Below, one piece after another: positions 1 to 5,628 of a stretch of 7,288 nt of DNA. How positions within the stretch are numbered: position 1 is the stretch's first letter; each line of letters begins with the position of its first letter. Under the pieces are notes generated by a model. The model ran no database searches. It saw nothing but the letters and a program-made list of their open reading frames with translations, and was not told the DNA's origin. Source of the DNA: Candidatus Gastranaerophilales bacterium (GTDB taxonomy: Bacteria > Cyanobacteriota > Vampirovibrionia > Gastranaerophilales > Gastranaerophilaceae); NCBI GenBank assembly GCA_944323495.1, contig CALUSZ010000081.1, positions 1-7,288 of the forward strand, read 5' to 3'. The translations under genes and the position numbers were made by a program.

Positions 1-1764
1 TTACAGGCAAGCTTTGATATCCTCTAATATTAAATCCGGAGTCAGGTGATACCTTTGATATAGAGTTTCAATAGGAATTCTGTCCGTAAACTCTTTTTTA
101 GCTCCAAAATTCAATACTTTCATATCTGAAGGGCCATAATAACGTGCAATTTTTTCACCAAATCCGCCGTCTAAAACACCGTCTTCTAAAGTAATTACTA
201 TAGCATGATTACTTTTAAGCGATTCAAGCATCTCTTCATCAAGTCCCGTGATAAATCTTGGATTGATTAAAGTTGCATCAATGCTCATTTTTTCTTTTAA
301 AGCAGTTTTAACTTGCACTCCTAAACCAAAGAAGGTTCCCAAAGCTATAATTGCAACTTTAGAGCCGGCTTCTTCAATTTTGTATTTATTAAGCATTGAA
401 TAATCAGTATTATCTTCCTCTCCTCTCGATTTAGCTTCCCCAAACGGAACCCTTATTGCTACAGGATATTTATCCTGCTCTACTGACCAATCCAGCATTC
501 TTAAATATTCTTCTCTGCAGGTCGGTGCAAGATACACCATATTCGGAATATTACTTATTAATGGAATATCAAAGCTTGTAAGGTGCGTAGCGTCAGCTCC
601 TGAGATTCCGCCCCAGAATATCAAAAGAGTTGCAGGATTGCTGTTTAAAGCTAAGTCCTGAGAGAGCTGGTCATATGTTCTTTGAACAAAAGAACTCATC
701 ATTGCTAATACAGGTTTCCCTCCATTCTTAGCAATACCTGAGGCGAACGCGACGGCATGTTCTTCTGCAATACCGACATCTGTGTAATGAATTCCGGCTT
801 TTTGCCTAAACTCTGGAGTAAATCCGCTTACACCCGGTGTTGCAGGAGAAATTGCAATAATTGGAGAGCCTTGTTCAGCTTTTTTCAGGATATAAGAAGT
901 TGTAAGAGAGGCATAATCCTCGCCACACTTAGCTGGAGTATAATCCGGATTCAACTCACCTGGCAATATCCAGTGGTAATGCTCTTTATTGTGTTCAGCA
1001 GCATCAAGCCCTTTTCCTTTAATGGTATGCATATGTACAAGTACAGGACGGTTCAAATCTTTTACTTCATTAAAAACTGAAATTAATTTTTCAATGTCAT
1101 GCCCTTCATCTATATAATAGTAATCAAAACCTAATGATTTAAAGAAATTGCATTCCGCCTGCCCTTTGGTATCCCTTAATAATTTAAGGTTTTGATACAA
1201 TCCGCCATGATTTTCTGCAATAGACATGTCGTTATCATTAACAATAATTATAATATTGCTTCCCAAAACTGCAGCATTATTTAAGCCTTCATAAGCTTCT
1301 CCGCCGCTTAGTGAGCCATCACCGATTATTGCAACAACATTTTCTTTCCCGCCGTTTAAGTCTCTGGCTTTTGCAAGCCCGCATGCCAGACTTACGGAAG
1401 TTGAGGTATGCCCGACCTTAAACCAGTCGTGAGCACTTTCTTCCGGCGCTGTATAACCGGTATAAGTCTGGTATTTTTCTGGATTAGTAAAACCTTCTTT
1501 TCTTCCGGTCAAAAACTTATGCGGATAGCATTGGTGCGACACATCAAAAACAATTTTATCAACAGGTGAATTAAATACATAATGAAGCGCTATTGTCGCC
1601 TCAACCATACCCAAATTCGGGCCCAGATGTCCGCCGGTTGTATTAACCTTTTTCATTATATAATGCCTGATTTCATCTGCAAGTTGATTCATCTGAGAAA
1701 TACTTAACTTTTTAACATCTTCAGGCGAATTTACTCTATCAAGAATTTCTAGTGTTTGTTCCAT
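1..1764 (-). CDS. dxs: 1-deoxy-D-xylulose-5-phosphate synthase-like protein, short variant (587 aa)
   Basis: This is a thiamine-diphosphate enzyme of the DXS family, which condenses pyruvate with glyceraldehyde 3-phosphate to DXP, the first step of the MEP isoprenoid route and a source of thiamine and pyridoxal precursors. Numbering is from the ATG at 1764. The ThDP motif starts with GDGSLSGG (148-155) and ends with NDND (176-179). DXS hallmarks are His46 (GGHLGPNLG), His77 in DVSHQCYPHK, His119 in VGHTSTS, the catalytic Glu334 in AEEHAV, and Asp391/His394 in GADATH. The C-terminal transketolase domain is complete and the stop codon is at 1-3. It is about 30 aa shorter than E. coli DXS (620 aa) and resembles the divergent short DXS group seen in some Firmicutes. 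The position of E. coli Arg420 is Trp384, while the Arg478 equivalent (Arg438, AIRVPFG) is kept. A further in-frame ATG at 1779 is unlikely to be the start because the ribosome binding site lies after it. The family call is firm; exact substrate use is less certain. Confidence 0.9.
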   Translation of the reverse strand: MEQTLEILDRVNSPEDVKKLSISQMNQLADEIRHYIMKKVNTTGGHLGPNLGMVEATIALHYVFNSPVDKIVFDVSHQCYPHKFLTGRKEGFTNPEKYQTYTGYTAPEESAHDWFKVGHTSTSVSLACGLAKARDLNGGKENVVAIIGDGSLSGGEAYEGLNNAAVLGSNIIIIVNDNDMSIAENHGGLYQNLKLLRDTKGQAECNFFKSLGFDYYYIDEGHDIEKLISVFNEVKDLNRPVLVHMHTIKGKGLDAAEHNKEHYHWILPGELNPDYTPAKCGEDYASLTTSYILKKAEQGSPIIAISPATPGVSGFTPEFRQKAGIHYTDVGIAEEHAVAFASGIAKNGGKPVLAMMSSFVQRTYDQLSQDLALNSNPATLLIFWGGISGADATHLTSFDIPLISNIPNMVYLAPTCREEYLRMLDWSVEQDKYPVAIRVPFGEAKSRGEEDNTDYSMLNKYKIEEAGSKVAIIALGTFFGLGVQVKTALKEKMSIDATLINPRFITGLDEEMLESLKSNHAIVITLEDGVLDGGFGEKIARYYGPSDMKVLNFGAKKEFTDRIPIETLYQRYHLTPDLILEDIKACL

Positions 1765-1776
1765 CTTCTCTCCTTT
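1765..1776 (-). promoter_or_regulatory. Ribosome binding site that decides the dxs start
   Basis: Read on the minus strand, AAAGGAG (1776-1770) stands five bases before the ATG at 1764. An in-frame ATG at 1779 would place this site inside the coding sequence, as codons for Lys-Gly-Glu, and has no such site of its own. The start at 1764 (MEQTLEIL) is therefore preferred over MKGEKMEQ. Confidence 0.8.
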
Positions 1777-1792
1777 CATATATCTAGTATTA

Positions 1793-1826
1793 ATTATAAT
1801 ACAACATTAGAGTAACTATCAGTCAA
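1793..1826 (-). promoter_or_regulatory. Putative dxs promoter
   Basis: On the minus strand TTGACT (1826-1821) is followed after 19 bases by TATTAT (1801-1796), which overlaps a perfect TATAAT (1798-1793) at 22 bases. The -35 box matches the sigma-70 consensus in five of six positions, but the spacing to either -10 is long, so the exact pairing is uncertain. It lies in the intergenic region shared with the divergent cupin gene. Confidence 0.45.
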
Positions 1827-1905
1827 GCGCCCCACACAAATCTGCCGGGTTGTTGAATGAAATTATTAAAAAATGCTGTTGTAATAATAGAGAAAGGAGA
1901 AAAAT

Positions 1906-2211
1906 ATGTTCTATAATATTTTAAAAGCAAAAGATATTGTTAACTTAGACGGCGGAAAATTTGAACGCAAGGTATTGCTGGAAAAAGAAGATAGCTGCCT
2001 TTCTGTAATAGCAATAAAAAAAGAAGAAATTATTGACACACATACCTCAAAGGCTGATGCAGCAGTATTTGTTCTTGACGGAGAAATAGAAATACATTTC
2101 GATGCAGAAAAGTTTAAAATCGACAAAGGTGAAATTCTTATGTTCAAAAAAGATACCGAGCATAAGGTTTTGGCATTAAAAGACAGTAAATTTTTATTAA
2201 TAAAGATTTAA
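1906..2211 (+). CDS. Small single-domain cupin protein (101 aa)
   Basis: A stand-alone Cupin_2-type beta barrel. The first cupin motif is recognisable around His46 to Gly59 (DTHTSKADAAVFVLDG) and the second around Gly75 to His86 (ending DTEH). Only one histidine of each motif is retained. The second His of the usual HxH and the acidic ligand appear as Ser48 and Ala or Asp, and the usual Pro and Gly of motif 2 are Lys and Asp, so classical metal binding looks incomplete. There is no signal peptide or membrane segment, so it is probably cytosolic. An AAAGGAG site at 1893-1899 sits six bases before the ATG. I see no convincing sigma-70 promoter. The gene stands alone, divergent from dxs and closed by its own terminator. 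Proteins of this type are often annotated only as cupin-domain proteins, and the substrate cannot be told from sequence. Confidence 0.85.
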   Translation: MFYNILKAKDIVNLDGGKFERKVLLEKEDSCLSVIAIKKEEIIDTHTSKADAAVFVLDGEIEIHFDAEKFKIDKGEILMFKKDTEHKVLALKDSKFLLIKI

Positions 2212-2213
2212 AC

Positions 2214-2245
2214 AAAAAGCGCTGTTTGTAAACAGCGCTTTTTTT
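2214..2245 (+). terminator. Rho-independent terminator after the cupin gene
   Basis: GCGCTGTT (2219-2226) pairs perfectly with AACAGCGC (2231-2238) across a TGTA loop, and an A run before and a run of seven T (2239-2245) after extend it into a classic intrinsic terminator. It begins two bases after the cupin stop codon, so the cupin gene is a single-gene transcript insulated from the phosphorylase homologue downstream. Confidence 0.93.
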
Positions 2246-2256
2246 ATTTAATTATA

Positions 2257-2300
2257 TAGAACTAATTCTAAAGTATTAGATTGTAACATTTCTTTACAAT
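2257..2300. repeat. Two small inverted repeats upstream of the phosphorylase-like gene
   Basis: TAGAA (2257-2261) and TTCTA (2266-2270) flank four bases. ATTGTAA (2280-2286) and TTACAAT (2294-2300) flank seven bases. The second has the size and symmetry of a dimeric repressor operator and lies about 75 bp before the probable -35 box, where an activator or remote operator could sit. It also contains TTGTAACA, which recurs before the 79-aa gene. No regulator is identifiable in the window. The rest of 2246-2372 is plain AT-rich DNA. Confidence 0.3.
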
Positions 2301-2372
2301 TCTAAAACCTTTTTCCTATAAGCCTTCTAGAGATTTTATTAATTTTTTGGAATTAGATTTTTGATAAAAAGA

Positions 2373-2403
2373 TTGATTATGTATTATGTTGTTGGTATAT
2401 AAT
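2373..2403 (+). promoter_or_regulatory. Probable promoter of the phosphorylase-like gene
   Basis: TTGATT (2373-2378) is followed by TATATA (2396-2401) at 17 bases, overlapping a perfect TATAAT (2398-2403) at 19 bases. It would give a leader of about 50 bases containing a small GGAC/GTCC hairpin (around 2410-2422) and an AAAGG site (2445-2449) nine bases before the ATG. Confidence 0.5.
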
Positions 2404-2458
2404 TTGAATGGACGTTTAGTCCTTTAGTAGTACACATTATTAGAAAAGGTTTAAGATT

Positions 2459-4150
2459 ATGACATTACCAAACGTAGCGTATTTCTCTATGGAAATAGCA
2501 ATGGATCAATCACTTAGTACATATTCAGGTGGTTTAGGATTTTTGGCAGGTTCACACATGTTATCTGCCGGTTATTTACAAATGCCTATGGTAGGTGTAA
2601 CTATGTTATGGTCATATGGTTATTATGATCAGAGAATCGACCATTCAGGCAACGTTGAAGTAGCTTATATCAGAAAATATTACGACTTTTTAGTTGATAC
2701 AGGTATCACTGTTGAAGTTGATACTTTCGGCGAAAAAGTTAAAGTAAAAGCATTCAGAGTTGACCCTGAATTATTCGGCACCTGCCCTGTTTACTTGTTA
2801 ACAACTGATATTGAAGGAAACAGCGATTGGGCTAAGAGCATTTCTCACAAACTTTATGACGGAAATGAAAGAATCAGAATTGCTCAAGAAACAATTTTAG
2901 GTGTAGCTGGTATTAGAGTACTTCAGGCAGCAGGCTATAACTTCGATGTAATTCATATGAACGAAGGACACGCACTTCCGGCTGCATTTGAATTATTAAG
3001 ACAGTATAACGGCAACTTAGATGAAGTTAGAAAGAGAACTGTATTTACAACTCACACTCCTGTTGCTGCAGGTAACGAAGTTCACTGGGTTGATACATTA
3101 CTTGAAGGCGGATTCTTCGCCGGTGCTTCAAGAGAAAGAGCTATCCAGTTAGGCGGAGAAAACTTCTCTCTAACAGTTGCAGCTTTAAGAATGTCAAGAA
3201 TTGCTAACGCTGTATCACAGCTTCACGGTTTAGTTGCTAACAAAATGTGGGAATGGGTTGACGGAAGATGCCCGATTAGAGCTATCACTAACGCTGTAAA
3301 CCTCCACTATTGGCAAGATAAGAGAATGAATGGCGATAAGTCATTTGATGAATTACTTGCTGCAAAACGTGAAATGAAAGTTAAATTGTTCAAGTATATT
3401 GCAAACGTTGCAGGTAAGAGATTCGATCCTGACGTATTAACAATTACATGGGCAAGAAGATTTGCTGACTACAAACGTGCTTGGCTTATCTTGATGGACA
3501 AAGACAGAATCAATAAGCTTCTGGACGAAAACAAAATTCAAATTATATTTGCAGGTAAATTCCATCCGGATGATGTTATGGGTAAAGAAATGTTCAACAA
3601 GTTATTGAACCGTTCTCATACATTAAAGAATGTTGTAGTTTTACCTGGTTATGAATTACAGTTATCAGGTATGCTAAAACGCGGTACTGATGTTTGGTTA
3701 AACACTCCGTTAAGACCATTCGAAGCTTCTGGTACTTCAGGTATGTCTGCTAACGCTAACGGTGCTATCCACTTGTCGATATATGACGGCTGGACAGTAG
3801 AAGGTACATTCAACGGTATCAACGGTTATACAGTTGAATATCCTGGTTTAGATGATGATATGCCTTGGGAAGAAAGACACTGGAAAGACCATGAATGTGT
3901 AATGGATATCATTGAAAACCAGATTATTCCTACTTACTACAACAACAAGCAGGAATGGGCAAGAATGATGAGACAGGCTATCAGAACAGCTGAGGCTTAC
4001 TTCAATTCAGACAGAATGGTTATTGAATACTATAACAGATTGTATAAGCCGATTGCACACGATGACAGCTCATCCGGAGAAAAGAAGAAAGAATTAAATA
4101 TTTCTGAAACTCCTACATTTGATGCTTGGACTTATTCAAACATTAAGTAA
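2459..4150 (+). CDS. Alpha-glucan phosphorylase homologue (GT35 type, 563 aa) without the PLP lysine
   Basis: This is a GT35-fold protein of the short alpha-glucan phosphorylase type, whose members release glucose 1-phosphate from glycogen or maltodextrin with orthophosphate and PLP. Visible in order are YSGGLGFLAG (22-31) near the N-terminus, HMNEGHA (166-172), FTTHTPVAAGNEVH (196-209, His199), WARRFADYKR (331-340) matching the phosphate-site Arg/Lys block of glycogen phosphorylase, AGKFHPDD (365-372), DVWLNTPLRP (411-420), and EASGTSGMS (422-430). Where phosphorylases have the PLP Schiff-base Lys (SGMK) this protein has Ser430, codon TCT at 3746-3748. The N-terminal loop is also changed: GSHMLSAG in place of the usual GDHLKSAS. 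The length fits the short family, without the extra N-terminal domain of actinobacterial forms, followed by a polar tail (534-563). Of 33 Asn codons I count 27 AAC, far above the neighbours, suggesting high expression. It has its own promoter and terminator. The fold is secure; phosphorylase activity is not, and a PLP-independent glucosyltransferase or a binding protein are alternatives. Confidence 0.87.
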   Translation: MTLPNVAYFSMEIAMDQSLSTYSGGLGFLAGSHMLSAGYLQMPMVGVTMLWSYGYYDQRIDHSGNVEVAYIRKYYDFLVDTGITVEVDTFGEKVKVKAFRVDPELFGTCPVYLLTTDIEGNSDWAKSISHKLYDGNERIRIAQETILGVAGIRVLQAAGYNFDVIHMNEGHALPAAFELLRQYNGNLDEVRKRTVFTTHTPVAAGNEVHWVDTLLEGGFFAGASRERAIQLGGENFSLTVAALRMSRIANAVSQLHGLVANKMWEWVDGRCPIRAITNAVNLHYWQDKRMNGDKSFDELLAAKREMKVKLFKYIANVAGKRFDPDVLTITWARRFADYKRAWLILMDKDRINKLLDENKIQIIFAGKFHPDDVMGKEMFNKLLNRSHTLKNVVVLPGYELQLSGMLKRGTDVWLNTPLRPFEASGTSGMSANANGAIHLSIYDGWTVEGTFNGINGYTVEYPGLDDDMPWEERHWKDHECVMDIIENQIIPTYYNNKQEWARMMRQAIRTAEAYFNSDRMVIEYYNRLYKPIAHDDSSSGEKKKELNISETPTFDAWTYSNIK

Positions 4151-4169
4151 TTAAACAGCTTATGGTAAG

Positions 4170-4201
4170 AAAACCGCTTTCAGAGATGAAGGCGGTTTTT
4201 T
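4170..4201 (+). terminator. Rho-independent terminator after the phosphorylase-like gene
   Basis: AAAACCGC (4170-4177) pairs with GCGGTTTT (4192-4199). The inner TTTC/GAAG extends the stem to twelve pairs with one G-U, leaving a six-base AGAGAT loop. The T run ends at 4201. It starts 19 bases after the stop codon. Confidence 0.9.
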
Positions 4202-4217
4202 GTAACAATTGTAACAA
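4200..4217 (+). repeat. Tandem 9-bp direct repeat TTGTAACAA x2
   Basis: TTGTAACAA occurs at 4200-4208 and again immediately at 4209-4217 with no mismatch. It lies just upstream of the probable promoter of the 79-aa gene and overlaps the terminator T run by two bases. The core TTGTAACA is also found at 2281-2288 before the phosphorylase-like gene, and TTGTAATAA at 1879-1887 before the cupin gene. A tandem direct repeat at this spacing could be an activator site, but this is inferred from position only. Confidence 0.4.
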
Positions 4218-4225
4218 AAAGTCAA

Positions 4226-4258
4226 TTTTTCAATGGCAAATGTTTTTATTTATATATA
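4226..4258 (+). promoter_or_regulatory. Weak putative promoter of the 79-aa gene
   Basis: A TATATATA run (4251-4258) gives a plausible -10 element, but the sequence at -35 is only TTTTCA-like (about 4227-4232) and far from consensus. A poor -35 next to a tandem repeat would fit an activated promoter. A clear AGGAG (4273-4277) precedes the ATG by eight bases. Confidence 0.3.
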
Positions 4259-4285
4259 GGGATACACAAGTTAGGAGATTAAATC

Positions 4286-4525
4286 ATGGCAGTTGGAGCT
4301 AGAGATTATATTGACAAGCTATTAGTCAAGAAATATGCAGATGAAAAGGTTGATAACCATGAAGCAATGGAGTCAATGGTTAATCCAGAAAAAATGCTTG
4401 AAGCTATGAATGATGTTGCAACTATTCAGAGAAATATGTTTATGCTTTCTCAAAAATTAAGTTCAGCCTGCTATGCAATTAATGCAAAATCCGCCAGATA
4501 TAGAAGCAAAGAAATTGCAGAATAG
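4286..4525 (+). CDS. Small protein of unknown function (79 aa), predicted helical
   Basis: I do not recognise the family. Support for a real gene is a good AGGAG site eight bases before the ATG, its own upstream promoter-like region after a terminator, and a well-composed polar/hydrophobic pattern. The protein is charged and rich in Met (seven of 79), with one Cys (62) and a single Pro (34) that splits it into an N-terminal helix-forming part (5-31) and a longer amphipathic helix (35-64) with hydrophobics at 37/38, 41, 44, 47, 51, 54 and 58, a coiled-coil-like spacing. The C-terminal tail is basic (KSARYRSK). There is no signal peptide or transmembrane segment, so it is probably cytosolic and perhaps oligomeric or a partner-binding protein. 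Its stop lies two bases from the stop of the convergent SIS gene. Confidence 0.72.
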   Translation: MAVGARDYIDKLLVKKYADEKVDNHEAMESMVNPEKMLEAMNDVATIQRNMFMLSQKLSSACYAINAKSARYRSKEIAE

Positions 4526-4527
4526 GT

Positions 4528-5604
4528 TTATATTTTATCCTTCACAACTTTTTGCAGACCTTTGGGGTGGTCAACATTGCGTTTTAATTTTAATGCTGTT
4601 TCAAGAGCAAGCTGCTGCGAGATAACAACATTTGCAAACATTTGCTGAATCTCATTTTCGCATTCGATATTAATATGCATATAAGGTTTAAGCTCATTGC
4701 TTGATTGACCTATTATAATAAGCTTTGGGTGGTAATCAGCAGATATTTTGTTCAGATTTGCTATTGAGCGTGCTGATATTTCAGATACTGAAATATAGAT
4801 TAAAACACCTTTATTATTTAATACAGCAACATGCCCGTGCATGAATTCTCCCAGAATTGCAGCGCTTATGTTTTTATAAGAGGTCTCTTTTATCTTCAGC
4901 GCCGCCTCTTTTGCAAGTGAATATGAAATTCCGTCTGCTGTAATTATTATTGTATTTTCTTTAGCAAGAATTTTGGCAAGCTTTTTTATCTTGTCACGTT
5001 TGGCAAGCGCCCGCTCAATTATTGCCGGAAGACTAAATAAAGATTTTTTATAAAGATTTGTAGATGCCATACCGTGGATATTTTCTACAAGCTTTAATGA
5101 AATCAATATCAAACAGAGCATTTGAGAAGTAAAAGATTTTGTAGCAGCAATACCCTTTTCAGCACCTGCAAAACAGGCCACCTTGTAATCACATTTTTGC
5201 CATATAGTCGATTCTTCATTGTTTGTTATACAAAGCGTCGGAAGCGAACATAAAGACTTTACTTTGTCTACTGACTTAAGCGTATCGCTGGTTTCTCCGG
5301 ATTGGGTAATAAAAATATAAAGCGTATTTTTATCATGCGGAATTACACTTTTCAAAAGAAATTCGCTTGAATAGATAGCTCTTGACTCAATCTTGGAAAT
5401 TTTCTCAAGCAAATCTACGGCAAATCTTGCGCAATGATATGAGGAACCGCTTGCAACAAGTACTATTTTTGTAATATCAGACGGTAAATCTATTTTGATT
5501 TCACCGGTTTCAGGGTTAATGTATTTCATCAAAATATACGGAATAATTTTTGTCTGCTCGATAATTTCCAATTCCATATTTGTTTTGGGTTTTGTCTTGA
5601 ACAT
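4528..5604 (-). CDS. GlmS-like double-SIS sugar-phosphate isomerase/deaminase domain protein without glutaminase domain (358 aa)
   Basis: The protein aligns with the isomerase half of glutamine-fructose-6-phosphate aminotransferase (GlmS). An entry segment NMELEIIEQ (9-17) matches the GlmS linker, SIS 1 (about 46-175) has ASGSSYH and TQSGETSDT (100-108), ATKSFTSQ (154-161) follows, and SIS 2 (about 205-340) precedes a GlmS-type C-tail VDHPKGLQK. Residues corresponding to E. coli GlmS Lys485, Glu488, His504 and Lys603 appear conserved as Lys237, Glu240, His256 and Lys352, so sugar-phosphate ring opening and isomerisation look possible. The N-terminal glutamine-hydrolysing domain with its catalytic Cys is absent, and the start has its own AAAAGGAG site, so this is not a truncation at this end. 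It could be a deaminase (as in AgaS or NagB-II types), an ammonia-dependent synthase, or a deglycase. It follows comF by 24 bases in the same direction and probably shares its transcript. Confidence 0.85.
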   Translation of the reverse strand: MFKTKPKTNMELEIIEQTKIIPYILMKYINPETGEIKIDLPSDITKIVLVASGSSYHCARFAVDLLEKISKIESRAIYSSEFLLKSVIPHDKNTLYIFITQSGETSDTLKSVDKVKSLCSLPTLCITNNEESTIWQKCDYKVACFAGAEKGIAATKSFTSQMLCLILISLKLVENIHGMASTNLYKKSLFSLPAIIERALAKRDKIKKLAKILAKENTIIITADGISYSLAKEAALKIKETSYKNISAAILGEFMHGHVAVLNNKGVLIYISVSEISARSIANLNKISADYHPKLIIIGQSSNELKPYMHINIECENEIQQMFANVVISQQLALETALKLKRNVDHPKGLQKVVKDKI

Positions 5605-5628
5605 AGCTCTCCTTTTAGTATTTTTATT

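Noticed and set aside
757..1080. Plus-strand open frame of 107 codons opposite dxs
   Set aside because: It lies antisense inside a well-supported gene, has no ribosome binding site, and its translation is rich in Cys, Trp and Arg without domain-like pattern.
1820..1890. Strong sigma-70 promoter for the cupin gene
   Set aside because: TTGAAT (1853-1858) and TGTAAT (1880-1885) are 21 bases apart, too far for a confident call.
1911..2147. Minus-strand open frame opposite the cupin gene
   Set aside because: The plus-strand cupin has a ribosome binding site, cupin motifs and a terminator; the antisense frame has none.
2404..2458. Riboswitch in the leader of the phosphorylase-like gene
   Set aside because: The leader is only about 50 bases, with one four-pair hairpin and no terminator or conserved aptamer pattern.
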